Of a stretch of 64,000 nucleotides of DNA, positions 1 to 12,150 are shown piece by piece. Origin of the DNA: Caprella mutica. Its lineage: Eukaryota > Arthropoda > Malacostraca > Amphipoda > Caprellidae. Location of the stretch: the NCBI GenBank assembly GCA_947561585.1, contig CANNZV010001629.1, positions 62,001 through 126,000 on the forward strand. The letters are read 5' to 3'. Every line of letters begins with the position of its first letter. The first letter of the stretch is position 1. The notes below the pieces were generated by a model, which had not been told where the DNA came from, ran no database searches, and saw only the letters and a list, made by a program, of their open reading frames with translations. Both the position numbers and the translations under genes were made by a program.

Positions 1-180
1 CTCAAATGTTACCTATCTACCGTAAAACTCAAATGTTACCTATCTACCGTAACACTCAAATGTTACCTATCTACCGTAAAACTCAAATGTTACCTATCTA
101 CCGTAAAACTCAAATGTTACCTATCTACCGTAAAACTCAAATGTTACCTATCTACCGTAAAACTCTAGTGTTACCTGTTT
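1..180. repeat. 27-bp tandem repeat (minisatellite)
   Basis: About six and a half copies of a 27-bp unit containing AAATGTTACCTATCTACCGT, nearly identical to each other, running off the left edge of the window. The period is a multiple of three, so it opens a spurious 9-residue-repeat reading frame. Confidence 0.95.
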
Positions 181-194
181 TACTATATCACTCC

Positions 195-523
195 CGAACC
201 TCTCCGATTATGTTTTAGGTAGCATTTTTATTTGCCATTTCGTTGTTCGCATAACTCAAAAACTGTTCAACCAAATTATTTGAAATTTGGTGGGACGATT
301 AGTCAATGTCCAGAAGCCGTATGGTAAGTGATCGGGTTAAAGGTCAAGGTCAAGGTCATTTACAACTCAAAAAGCATTCAACCATTTTACCTGACATTTG
401 GTGGGACGATTGGTCAATAGCTATTCAGCAACAGTTTTTTACATTTTGGGATAATTCAAGGATAGTCAATGTTATTTATAAGCTGAGTCGAAGGTATGCG
501 CTCTACGAGTGCCCGTCATCTAA
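195..523 (+). mobile_element. Helitron-like non-autonomous repeat, copy 1
   Basis: This stretch contains about two degenerate sub-units built around GGTCAAGGTCA, ACTCAAAAA and GGTGGGACGATTGGTCAAT. It shares these and its 3' end with a second copy at about 12,835-13,413. The 3' end is a small hairpin at 498-512 (GCGCTC, loop TAC, GAGTGC, one G-T pair), then 7 nt and CTAA (520-523) followed by T. Copy 2 ends the same way with CTAG followed by T. A 3' hairpin plus CTRR is the Helitron terminal signature. The 5' end is uncertain and no Rep/helicase coding is present. Confidence 0.5.
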
Positions 524-2060
524 TTGATATATCATTACCAACCTTCCCTAATGATATATCACTTTCTTCCAATGAAAACACTAAATATTTTGTGGACTGT
601 TTCTGCATCATTTTTTTGAAACTCACAGACCAAATTTTCAATTTTTTGTATAAAATTATAGTTTAATATATACTCATGAGACTTTATTCTTTTTTATTAA
701 TCCCACATATTACCTATTTAATATATTTTTTGTTATACTTTAGTTTTAGACATCACCGTATATAGCGTGAACAGTTGGTAGCTGATCATCTTCAGCTGTA
801 TTCTTTAAATAGCTATATTTAAATAAGAGGTATTTTATTATTGTGAATTAGTAAGCCAATAAATTATTCTAAATAGGGCTCACAAATAGATAATATTCAA
901 TAATGCTGAACATAAATGAGATTAAACAATAACAGTTGGCAAAGTTTCAAGATGGACACAAGTTGTTTACAAAGATGGCGGTGTTTAGACAATGTCTGCA
1001 GATAGCACCAATTTAATAACCCTTTCTAAATTGATCAAAATTATTATCTTCTAAAATTAAAACTCTTAAATAATAAAGGAAATATTACACTGACCCTTTA
1101 ATATATTCCATTTTTTCCAATGAGGCCATTTGCTTCAATCCGTCTTCTAACAGACTCAGAATGTCCCATACGAGTACTGTAATGTCTTTCACATCATAAG
1201 TACTATTTAATTATACTTCATTATATTTATACTGTATTCAACATTCCTAACTTTCTTATATAAGTAATAATCCATGAAAAAATGCATAACAAAATACAAA
1301 TCTTAATACTATATCACTTTTTATTTAGTTTTCATAATCTAGTATATTTTTTAAAGGACGATACTTTTCCATGAAAAACAGAAAAACAAGAGGAATAAAA
1401 TCTTCACAGAAGAGGAAATTTCTGAGTAACTACGAGTGAGGGGTTCATTTCCCTTAAGGGGTGGACTCGACCCTCTAAAACCTTTCCTTCGCGGCTGAGA
1501 GGATGCTGAAGGCATTCCCCCTCTGGATCGCAAGAGCCATTCGCTGTTGGAACCAGGCAGACTCCCTTGGATCGTTCCTTGTCTCAACAGAGCGTCTACT
1601 CAGTACTTCATGATTGGGGATATCCTGTGGTCTCTATAGAAATTTGCTCAAAAATGTAAGCATCACCAAGGTAATTCTGATCGAAATTTGGTAGAGTTTT
1701 ATAAGTTATGTAGTGGCATCAGTAAATTCAAAATGACAATCATCACTAAGTATTCATGACTCAAAATAAATCAATTGAAGGTGACTTTATCTTTAAATAT
1801 TATTGTCTTGAAGCGACCTTGAATCATAACAAATTGAAATTATTTAACTATTTAAACCATCTTGATCTTACGAATAAAGGTATTTAAATATCGAATAAAA
1901 CGATTTGAGTTTCTCTTAGTAGTATATTGTACCAAATAATGATTAAATAGTATAATTTAAGATAATCCCCATTATTACGAGAGAAAATAGTCTTTGAAAA
2001 TATGACCCTCTACTTTAGTTTAAAAATGTCCATTATATACGATAATTTAATTTTGCAGTG
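524..2060. other. Intergenic, no supported gene
   Basis: AT-rich sequence with no convincing exon. The exception in composition is 1,430-1,620, which is GC-richer and open in several frames for 40-78 codons, but has no recognisable domain and no clear splice structure. The 3' UTR of the aminotransferase gene must lie in the right part of this interval. Confidence 0.5.
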
Positions 2061-5000
2061 TTAAAGGTTACACCATTTTCTTAGTGCTTTAACACCCGCT
2101 ACCACCTCTGAACAGTACTGATTCACAAAATCGTCACCCAAAGCGTCCAAAGACTTCTCACGGTTGGTAGCGCCCTCTGTCCGCATTTTCTGAAGACTCC
2201 TGAGGGCGTGACCACCATCGAAACAGATGAAACAGAACCTCGTGGATAAGTCATCCTCTGGCATTAGGAAGTATGACGACGGCATTAGCTGAAACAGAAA
2301 TTTCACTTGAATCTTGTCACTCAATTGCTGAAAACCTAAACTAATCAATGTGACAAAATTATACAAGTATATTTTCCAAAATATTTCTATTCAAAACGCG
2401 ACTTGGTTTTTGACTTCAAAACAAAACAATATTTGCCCTCAATTTAATGTAATTAAAATAGTATGCCAGCGCCTTGTCATCGATATGATAAAAAAGAATA
2501 ACCCCTCAATCTCTAGATTAACAACATTTAGCTGCTTGATATGGAACAGCTGCAAACTGTGAGGGCATTTCATGTAATTTGGGTCATCAGAAGATTACGA
2601 AGAAAGAAGGAGGGAAAAAAGAGGGAGACAAAAAGAGAGATGGAAAGAAAAGAAAGACAAGTAAAATATAGCCAAGCAAGAGGGGAGATCAAAGCTATCT
2701 CCGTTATTGGTGTCACAGCCAAAATATATCACCTAGCGTCAAAATTCTGATTTGATGAGAATATCTCTTCAAATTGGCACTGAAATTGAATTTAGACCAC
2801 GGCAGAATATGGTGACGAATTATAGTAATGAATGTCAAATAATAACGAAGGGATTGTGAAAAAAGAGCTTTGTGAAAATATTTTTGAATAGGAGAACGTC
2901 AGAGTAATGAACACTCACAGTACTCGGAAATTGGGGGGTAATGAACCAATCTGCCCGTTAGAGATTTCTTATTGCCATATCATAACTCATAATGTACGTT
3001 GGTAAAAATTTTCATTAGTAATTTAGCGAAATAGAAGAGCTCTTCAGTCTTCAGGTTAAGATTCTCTTCAGAGTGACTATATCTACCTTTTATATTCTGA
3101 CTAGAAACTGAGAAGTCTTTGAAGGTAATTCACTGCGTGTGTTCCGTGATAGTAATGTGATGGTGAAAAATAAATAATGGAAAGTTACTGAAAGTTTACA
3201 CAAAATGTAGCTTTTTTGTTAATTAAAATACAAAATTCTGTCATTAGAAGCTATAACTATACAGTAATCGATTATAATCAACTGAGATGTAGTGTATTAA
3301 AATGTTGCTCGATAATATGGATTGGTTAATAGAAACTTCAATTTATGGATAATTCTTTTTCGACAGTTATCTAGTAAAATTATGTGAATTTGGACGATTG
3401 AAATGAGTTGTACTCCTCACTAAATACGTTTGGTGTTGTTTTGTCAAAATATAAAGACGATATATAATAATGATCATCCAGACGTCTTATAGAATTTCTC
3501 ATCAAAGAATATATAACAGGATAATGGATATGCTAAGCATTGCCTTTAAGTTGAGATCCTACTTTATTTATAGGAGGTTTTTCAGTGATAAACTCACTGC
3601 AACATTAGCCTCTTTGAGCATTGACTGAGTCATCTGTTTACCGGTGTAGAGGCCCCTCCTGTTGAGTCTCTGCCTCAGGGGACCAAAGTCAGGCATGAAG
3701 TAGTAACCCCCTTCAGACTTGGTGCCTGAGACTCCCTCTTCTTTGAGTTCTCTGAGGGAAGAGGGAATGCGATAGGTCTTAGAGTGTTAAACTTTGCATG
3801 TCTCCTCTTCTTAAAATAGGTACAGCTTAGGCAGGTGTGATATTTATATATTAGCTACAGTCTTCACCCACATATATAGTAATTTGAATCAATTAACTTG
3901 ATATACTAATAATACTACCAATAAAATCTTTACAACCAACTCAACAATAATTTATAAACGTGTATTGGTCTATTTAAAAGTTGACGATATTTTTCCTCCT
4001 ATTTTCTATAATATTTAAAAATATTACTATCTCATTTAAGATGGATAAAAAGAACTTAAGATTAGAGCTTAATTTGAAATACTAAGTAACGGCTCATTCA
4101 ATTAAAATCTAACGGAAAACTGTACTCTCCTTAAAATCTGACATCTTCATTAAAATACATAATATAATAGGGAAGATAATTAGAATAAGATTCCAAATTT
4201 ATATTTTTACCACATAAATCATAAGTGTATAAATTGTCATCCACAGTCATGCCAATTAGTTGAATAGGTTACCTGTAACAATAGTCCCCTACAGCCGCCA
4301 AAATATTCCTGCAGTCCGTCATATACTTTGTAATTTCGTCGATGTTTTCTCTCAGCACCTGAACAAAGAAAACTAAAATGACACATTTTGGAGGGGTTAC
4401 TGAAGTGTTTGATTTGACGGTTAAATTAATGTAATAAAAGATAGCAGGGGATTCATCCAATAAGATTTTTTTTTCATTTTTTTTCAAAAAACCTTTAAGA
4501 TTTATTGTAGGATAACGTTATTCCTTCAAAATGAAAAATCTGTTCTAAACAATTTTTTGTACTCAATTCATATTATAAAATAAGCTGTTAGAATTGACGC
4601 TTAGATATCTCCAATAGAGAATACTTTAGTATTCATATTATAAACTAAAGAAAAATTTGTGTTGAATTCATATTTTATTTCTTGCTGAACTAACGTGAGA
4701 AATCAAATGTACTTTTATCAGAAGACAGGTACTGCAGGAGAGAGAAACCAACTGTTATATTCAGTCAGACGATCAGTAGCAGTTGAAACATACATTTGTA
4801 AAAGTAAAATTTTATCTGCCAATATGCTAGTTATACAATAGTTTGTAGTCAAAATACATGCTTATCTTGACCCAAATTATATTACTAATATTCATAAAAA
4901 TAATAAATAATTAATATTCATACAAATAATAAATAATTAATATTCATAAAAATAATAAATAGTTTAATATTCATAAAAATAATAATTATTCATAAATAGT

Positions 5001-7679
5001 ATTCATAATTAATATTCATAAATTTAATTCATAATTAATATTCATAAATTTAATTCATAATTAATATTCATAAATAGTATTAATTAATATAATTCTACCA
5101 CCCCTACCTTAGCCAGTGCAAACTGCATGGGTGCAGGTGCACAGGAGTAGGTCTGAGAGGCTCCTGCAGAGACAGCCTCCTGCATCTCCTTCAGTTCCCC
5201 GGGGAAGTGGAGGTACCCGATCCTCCAGCCCCCCACACTGAGGCACTTGCTGAAGCCCGAGGAGAGGATGGTTCCCTCTGGGTAGAACTGGGATGAACAA
5301 AAAAGGGATGAAGGAGACAAATTAAAGTAGTGAATGATAATAGTATGATTTGTCATAGCTGCAAACAGTATTTGTTATTATTGATATAGTTAGAGTTAAG
5401 GGTATTACTTTATTGGCGAACATTTCAAAGCTACTTTGATCATTTTTATTCTAATTTTTTGTCTAATCACAAAGAAGAAATTTCTAGTCTTATATACACA
5501 ATAAATTATAGAATTACAATTAGTCAATCTAATTGAACTATACTCCATAAATAGAACCTTCTGTATGGAGTGATGTACACCATCAAATTTAAGAGAGGCG
5601 TAAATTTCATCAGAAACGACGATGATTTTCTTCTCACGACATACGCAGCTGTAACGATAATTAAATAGGTTAGTTATTTAATTTCTTAAATTAGCAGTTC
5701 ATAATTTTTTGATGTTGAAATTTAAGGTAGAAACAATTGAGCATTTAAAACATTATTTCAATTAGAATACCTCAACTCCTTTAACTCTTCCTCGGTGTAG
5801 CAAGTGCCACCTGATATTAAGAAATAATTTGTCATTGCTAAGAATATTTAATATCTTAAACCTGATCCTTAAAGTAATAAATAAATAAAGAACAGTTTAC
5901 GTCAATTCTGAGAATTTTATGAAAAATTATCCATCACAAACTACTCTATACATATATTAGATTCGTAGCTCATAAGTATAGAGCAGTCGGTGTATCAATA
6001 TAAAAAAAATAATAAAATTTTTCTTTTAAATTATTTGTTTACTTGGATTTCCAGGATTAGTAAGTAGCAACATGATATTCTTCTCCTCATATCCCTCAAT
6101 GGACTTCTTGAGCAGCTCAGCTGTTAATTTAAATCCCCCCTCCAGTCCTGGGGCAGTTTTAGCAATCACCAATTTACGTCCAGCGAGCCTTACCTGTGGA
6201 CCGTATGTGGTCCATGCAGGAGCAGGAACTACCACAACTGAATCAGAAATATAAATGCAAACTTAATATGATGTACTGGGTGTTCCAAAAATCTAATTTA
6301 AATTAAAGCTAGAAAGATAATAAGAAAATTCTTCGATATAATCATTTAGAAGTAGCATATTTGGAAACAAAATAACACATCATATATCAATATGATGGGC
6401 GCCATTGGCCCACACCGTGACGGAAGCAGGCTTCTGGCTTATCAAATGGCTCTTAACATTTGCAGACAAAACCCCAGAGCTACGGACATAACATATATTA
6501 TTCAAACTATTGGTTTATTTGTTTGATATACGCTGAACAAAAATATAAAGTATACAACATTGCATTAGGTTAAGAATAATTCTGAAATAATGGGTAAATA
6601 TTTTACCTTGTAGATCAGAACAACTTAATTATATCTACAAATTAATAATCACTCATTTTCAAATTAGGTTCATACCTCCATTAAACACAGCCATCGCCAA
6701 GTAAATCAGTTGCTTGCTTCCAGGACCTACAACAATACCTCCTGCTGATATCTTGAGGCCATTTTCACGAGCTTCCAAATTCACAATACCTTCTCTCAAT
6801 TCAGGAATACCTGTTGAGATGTAATGACCAATTTATCATTATTAAACACTCTTTTCACCTTATTTGAAATCGTATATAAATAGGTAAATTTATTAACAGT
6901 GTAGCAGATAATACCGTTAATATTGAGGTACTCTCTCCTATTAACTTCGTTCTGCAGAGCTTTAGCCAAGCACTCCGGTACAGGGAAAGGAGACTCTCCG
7001 AAACCAAAATGGTAAACTGTCGAGCCATTTGCCTTCATTTGGTTAACCTGTATGAGTTTGGGTATATCAGAAGAAGTATGATGGTCTTAATGTAGTACTT
7101 AACTAATTGAATTTTGTATACAAAGAATCAATCAATTTTTTAGTTTTTGGGAGGATTATATTAGTGATTTATAAAATACTAGCACATACAGAGATAAATT
7201 GTAGTTCAAAGATGTTTCACATAGACACAATATAGACAGGATGATAATCATACTACAGTATATCAAGATATAAAGTTTTTTTTAAAGATATACAAACCTG
7301 AGTTTTTTAACAGGGTTTAAACCCCAGAACCCAAAATAAAAGAATAGAATAATTAATAATTAAAACTAATTCCCTATAAATTACTGGTAAGCTGTCTAGA
7401 AAAAAATAGACTCGCACTGAATCACTATAAAAATAACTTGACCAGATTTAGCTAACACATGTATTTTGACTGCAGTTTTGTGATAGTAATGCTTTATGAA
7501 TTGAAGAATTAAGTATCAAACAGATGACAGCGCTGCTGAATTTTACCGATGGTAATATTGTACTTAGAGCAGTTTGTTGCAGAGGCACTTACTTTTTCAT
7601 TGAAAGCCAAATTAGAGGCAGTTGACGACCCCACCAAATCTTCTCTAACCAAACTCCTGGAAATTCTTGGTGAACTCAT
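2061..7679 (-). CDS. Fold-type I PLP-dependent aminotransferase (class I/II), ten exons
   Basis: Predicted 442-residue aminotransferase that would transfer an amino group between an amino acid and a 2-oxo acid using pyridoxal phosphate; the substrate cannot be read from sequence. Exons from 5' to 3' on the minus strand: 7679-7593, 7047-6915, 6810-6676, 6237-6043, 5810-5771, 5648-5558, 5287-5108, 4358-4273, 3751-3598, 2288-2061. All introns are GT-AG and phases close. Visible family motifs are GFGESPFPVPE near residue 40, TNPGNPSG near 178 (cofactor/substrate Asn), SDEIY near 211 (Asp and Tyr to the pyridine ring), SGFSKCLSVGGWRIGY with Schiff-base Lys241 and Arg249, and a C-terminal Arg384 in STRFCFICFDG for the substrate carboxylate. 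All key residues are intact, so the enzyme is probably active. No signal or mitochondrial peptide is obvious, suggesting the cytosol. It could be an aspartate, aromatic or kynurenine-type aminotransferase. The exon 8-9 join is the least certain. Confidence 0.87.
4885..5085. repeat. AT-rich ATTCATAAA-type repeat inside aminotransferase intron
   Basis: Degenerate tandem words of AATATTCATAAAAATAAT and AATTCATAATT fill most of the intron between the exons at 5287-5108 and 4358-4273. There is no coding potential. Confidence 0.85.
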
Positions 7680-7973
7680 CTTAAAGAATATAAAATCACT
7701 AAAGATTTAAAAATTGCTTTATTCAATTTGGCAAGCAATTTTTAAAGATATAACGAGAGTATGAAAAACGAGAGGAAAATTCTTTCTTTCGGAGAAATCT
7801 GTTGAATAGATTTTTAATTTACGCAGCTCCTGAAAAGTGGTTAGGTAATTTAGTCAACAAATTGAGTGAAATAAAAATATTTGAAATAATTATTTGATTC
7901 AATTATTCAGATATTATAATCATTAATTTATCCATTGTAATAATTTGAATAGAATCTGTATGAACCTACAGAG
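7680..7973. other. Upstream region of the aminotransferase gene
   Basis: Contains the 5' UTR and promoter of the minus-strand aminotransferase by position, but no clear TATA box or initiator could be assigned. Confidence 0.35.
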
Positions 7974-8171
7974 CTAAATGGAGTTGAAATTCAAATGGAG
8001 AAACGTTATATTTTGTGACTCCAAAAGGAAGGTGGACTTCCCCACTCCCTTACAGCCCAAAATATAAACCTCACTGGTGGTAACTTTCAAGAAACTGCTT
8101 TCACAGGAACATAATGCACTAAGTCTATTAAACAAGCACTGCTTCAGTATAAAAAAAGCTGAGTGACTTGC
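7974..8171 (-). other. Possible exon or gene fragment with a P-loop motif
   Basis: A minus-strand open frame between stops, without an ATG, translates to a peptide containing EVYILGCKGVGKSTFLLES. GCKGVGKS fits the Walker A pattern GxxxxGKS/T, preceded by a hydrophobic beta-strand as in GTPases and other P-loop NTPases. The frame lies 0.3 kb upstream of the aminotransferase start on the same strand. No flanking splice sites are compelling and no further exons were found. It may be a relic, an isolated exon, or chance. Confidence 0.3.
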
Positions 8172-8635
8172 AGTTTAAACCAAATATAGTCGAGTCATGG
8201 AAAATTGTATTGGTAAGAGAAGAAAAAAAGAAGAATCTTAAATGCTCTTTATCAATATTTTCTTTAATTTTTCTCTGATTTATTTCGCTGATCATGTTAC
8301 AAATATTACAAATCAGAAAATACTGGTTGAAGTATTCAAATCAGTCTAGCCATTTTCAGTTTGTGACGTAATGTTATATAGGTTCAGATTATATCTTAAG
8401 ATGTACTATGTAGCCATAGCGTGATATTTTACTGATAAGATTGCATTATCTATCACACGCCTAAAAATGTGTACTGTTGCCACGTGATTATAGATCATTT
8501 AATGGAAGAAAGGAAACTTAAATTATGAAAATGATATGCACAAATTAATTATGAAAAAATATATATATTGAATCGTATTATTTTGATTATAGAGATGCTT
8601 TCTGAAATTAGTCTGTACTTTGCAGGGTTCTAGGT
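8172..8635. other. Intergenic, nothing recognised
   Basis: AT-rich sequence with no supported exon or repeat unit. Confidence 0.4.
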
Positions 8636-8772
8636 AAATTGCTCGAAAGACAATTGTTCGTAAACAATTGCTCGAAAGACAATTGCTCGAAAGACAATTA
8701 CTCGAAAACAATAATTTGCTCGAATGAACAATTGCTCGAAAAACAATTACTCGAACGAACAATTGCTCGAAT
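8636..8772. repeat. Short-word array of AATTGCTCGAA
   Basis: About nine degenerate copies of a 14-18-bp word (CTCGAAAGACAATTG, CTCGAACGAACAATTG and variants). AATTG/CAATT at the word edges makes successive words partly self-complementary. No inverted partner array was found nearby. It resembles the word-built ends of other elements in this window. Confidence 0.75.
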
Positions 8773-9093
8773 TATGAAATTGCACAGTTTTCGATTTTAT
8801 AAAAGTCCGTTATTCATGAAGTGGAGCTGCACCTAACAATCCTTGTTTCTTTTTAGTAATTGATCATTAATCATTCTATAAATGATTTTAATTATTTAGT
8901 CAGTTAAATATCTAAGGGTAATTTCCGCATTCATTTCATTCCTTATTTTAATTGATAAGTGAAAGATATCATACTCTTGATGCCCTAATTTTAGACGTGG
9001 AAATTTAAATAGAATATCTATATTTTTATCCTCTTCAATTTGCATATGAAACATCATTAAACCGACAAGAAAAATTGATGTCAAGTTCCTAAG

Positions 9094-9862
9094 TTACGAC
9101 TTCAATATTTGAAGATTTAGTCGCAATATTTGAAGATTTAGTCGTAATATTTGAAGATTTAGTCTCAATATTTGAAGATTCAGTCGCAATATTTGAAGAT
9201 ACAGTCGAAATATTTGAAGATTCAGTCGCAATATTTGAAGATTTAGTCGTAATATTTGAAGATTTAGTCGCAATATTTGAAGATTCAGTCGCAATATTTG
9301 AAGATTCAGTCGCAATATTTGAAGATTTAGTCGTAATATTTGAAGATTTAGTCGTAATATTTGAAGATTCAGTCGCAATATTTGAAGATACAGTCGAAAT
9401 ATTTGAAGATTCAGTCGCAATATTTGAAGATTTAGTCGTAATATTTGAAGATTTAGTCGTAATATTTGAAGATTTAGTCGCAATATTTGAAAATTCAGTC
9501 GCAATATTTGAAGATTCAGTCGCAATATTTGAAGATTCAGTCGCAATATTTGAAGATTTAGTCGTAATATTTGAAGATTTAGTCTCAATATTTGAAGATT
9601 CAGTCGCAATATTTGAAGATACAGTCGAAATATTTGAAGATTCAGTCGCAATATTTGAAGATTTAGTCGTAATATTTGAAGATTCAGTCGCAATATTTGA
9701 AGATTTAGTCGCAATATTTGAAGATTCAGTCGCAATATTTTAAGATTTAGTCGCAATATTTGAAGATTTAGTCGCAATATTTGAAGACACAGTCGCAATA
9801 TTTTAAGATTTAGTCGCAATATTTGAAGATTTAGTCGTAGTATTTTAAGATTCAATCGTAAT
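9094..9862. repeat. 21-bp minisatellite, about 36 copies
   Basis: Unit GAAGATTTAGTCGCAATATTT with point variants. A variant pair (GATACAGTCGAAATATTTG flanked by ATTCAGTCG units) recurs at 9198, 9387 and 9618. Those spacings of 189 and 231 bp are 9 and 11 units, so the array has a higher-order arrangement, consistent with block duplication. Because 21 is divisible by three, the minus strand stays open for 253 codons (LQILRLN repeated); this is not treated as a protein. Confidence 0.95.
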
Positions 9863-10034
9863 AAGATTCGAGGAAATTTAGATTGAAAGGAAAATATATT
9901 AACTCCATGGCTTTCATTTTGTTATTTTAAAAATGTTAATAGTGTCTAAAGATGCATATGCAGTCTCAGTCTTTTGTAAATTCATCTGAAAATGTAATTC
10001 ATAAAACTATGCAGTTTGCACTTATTGTTAAATA

Positions 10035-10989
10035 CAGGGTGGGTTAAAAAACGAAACCTAAATTTAAATTGATATATCTCAAAAACTACTAACATTATGA
10101 GTTTCTAATTATACTATTGTGTTTGTCTACTATTTTACATAATTAGTTGAAATTTCAAAACTATTCATCAATCAATATTGATGCTATGGTGATTATTGTA
10201 AAAGGTGTTAGAAGTATGCCTGCGCACAAACATAAAATTACGAAGATTGTTTTTAATCACAGAAAATCACGATAACCTTTTATACTTATAAGCATATCAT
10301 TAACAACCCGTAATAAAATATATATTTAATATATATTTCTTCTTTACCATCTACTGACTACCTCCAGATGTCCTTTATTTTTTACCGAACATAATTCATT
10401 CCATGTTCTCATTGCTTCCATAACGATCGCGTTGCGACATTTGCTGACCGATGCATTCAACTATACCATTATTGCACTAAGCTATGCAATTGTGTGGCCA
10501 CCAAGAACATCGGACATGACACCAGTTCATTTTCTTATGAGGTCATTTGAAGAATTTAATGTGTTACTCAGCTTGCAAGCTTCTATGACTTGAAAGAAAA
10601 AATCACGAGTGAAGTGAATTTACACAGAGAAAACACTTCATTAGTAAAAGGAGTTACGGCAGAAATGAGAACATGGATTGAATTAAGTCAAGAAATGGAG
10701 GACATGTGGAGGGTTGGTAGATAGTAAGAAAGGAATTGAGACTGTTATTCATTTAATAATTGTTAATTAATTGTTGTAATTTTCTGTTTGTGAGCAAGTA
10801 TATTTTGACACCGTTTATACTATAATCACTATTGATTATAGATGATGTTTCAATTTTTTTTCAATTATGCAAAAAACGTAGACAAACACAATGGTACATT
10901 TAGAAAAATCAAAACGTTAGTAGTTTTTGAGATATATCAATTCAAAGTTGTGGTTCGTCTTTTTTTTTTTTTTTTTTGGACCATCCCCG
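10035..10989 (+). mobile_element. Decayed Tc1/mariner-type element with TA-flanked ends
   Basis: The ends are inverted repeats of about 90 bp: CAGGGTGGGTTAAAAAACGA at the left, and the reverse complement of the right end reads similarly through a T-rich insertion. Both share TTGATATATCTCAAAAACTACTAAC and GTGTTTGTCTAC (given in parts). TA lies just outside each end, as expected for this superfamily. The interior holds the remnant transposase listed separately. A related copy, interrupted by another element, lies at 36,290-37,000. Confidence 0.75.
10490..10725 (+). pseudogene. Remnant transposase C-terminus (Tc1/mariner-like)
   Basis: The plus strand encodes PPRTSDMTPVHFLMRSF, matching the PPRSPDLTPxDFFLW block of mariner-like DDE transposases. 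About 50 codons later a frame ends in KEKITSEVNLHRENTS and WIELSQEMEDMWRVGR, followed by a stop, which matches the usual C-terminal helix region. The two pieces are short and frameshifted relative to each other, and the N-terminal half and catalytic core are not recognisable. Confidence 0.6.
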
Positions 10990-11999
10990 TACACTATACC
11001 TAGCCACCTTAGACTGAAGATAGTAGTTACTATACACTGTTTAATTCAATAAAATGCAGTCATTTAATTTCTGCCTCTTGAGAGCAAGTGAGTCGTTAAA
11101 CTGCAGTATAGTGAGTACCATTAGACAGTGAGAGATAAGAGCAAATGTTGTTGTTTCGACTGTCATTACTTGCTGACACTTAGTGCAATACACGTTATCA
11201 GTACCGTAACTTTTAGTTGTTTGTGTGTACACTTCTGTCACTGAGTTATTGTTTTTTAACTGGGTACATTTATTGTTCTAGCATTTATTGATTCCTAAGC
11301 CATTAAACTGATTTCATTAGATTAGGGTACTAATTTAGTAAATAAATTTAGAACCAAATATCTTTTTCAATGAAAGATTATAAAGGTTACAGATGTCTGG
11401 TCACCTTCTTCACCTTACCACCTGTTGTTTGAAGAAGACTTTCTTTCTTCTCTTCCTAATACCTAATTGTAATCAAGATGTCTCCAATCACAGGCACTCA
11501 ATGTACAACTTTGTGTCGGTTATTGCCACTAACTTATTACCACCTAGGTAAAAAATTTGGTATTTTTCGTATATCCTTTGGAAAGTCTTTTCTGATTCTA
11601 TAATAGTTTAGTTATATAATGAGAATTCTTTTGGATATTTGAACCAGCTCTTCTAAACAGTGACGTTTCTATAATTTCTTATAGATGTTCATTAATTGTT
11701 TAAATCAGATACATTCGTTAATATCAATCTACACAACTGAATGTTTGATTTAGAAAATAAATAGTTTAAACTTCCGCTCAAGATTTATCGGTACACTTCG
11801 AGTGAAACTATGATATTAAATGCAAATTCAATAGAGTTTTACGCCAATAGTTATTAATTAACTTATTTCTAATATTCAACAGTTCAATTGGAATTATCAA
11901 CTAAAAATAGTGAACGTAACGCTAAAGTGTGTTAAGTGACAGTTTAATTCGTATCACAATAATTTCAGTTTCGATTTAAAGTGAGAGACTTCGTGGTCT
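10990..11999. other. Intergenic, nothing recognised
   Basis: AT-rich, no supported exon, array or terminal repeat. Confidence 0.4.
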
Positions 12000-12002
12000 T
12001 AA

Positions 12003-12150
12003 AGGGCCGTACACACGTAGGGTTTTTTAAGTCTTTCCACCAGACTTTTTGCTATGCTCCTCCTACTTTTTCCACGAGAATATAAGAAAAAAACGATGTA
12101 ATTATTATTTATTTTAGTTGGTATCCATGATACCTGCTGGTATCATGGAT
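12003..12150 (+). repeat. Dispersed repeat (GGGCCGTACACACG end), copy 1
   Basis: Starts with AAAGGGCCGTACACACGT and runs through AAGTCTTTCCACCAGACTTTT, CTCCTCCTACTTTTTC and ACGATGTAATTATTATTTAT to a short hairpin of GGTATCCATGATACC. The same sequence in the opposite orientation lies at 37,005-37,141. It is probably one arm of a MITE; a matching second arm was not found. Confidence 0.7.

Noticed and set aside
6..218. 70-codon MLPIYRKTQ-repeat frame
   Set aside because: Product of the 27-bp satellite at the window edge.
2541..2750. 69-codon Lys/Arg/Glu-rich frame
   Set aside because: Low-complexity purine-rich sequence beside the aminotransferase last exon, in its intron; no domain.
9094..9855. 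253-codon minus-strand frame of LQILRLN repeats
   Set aside because: It is the translation of a 21-bp satellite with no stops; no signal peptide, unique sequence or splice context supports a protein.
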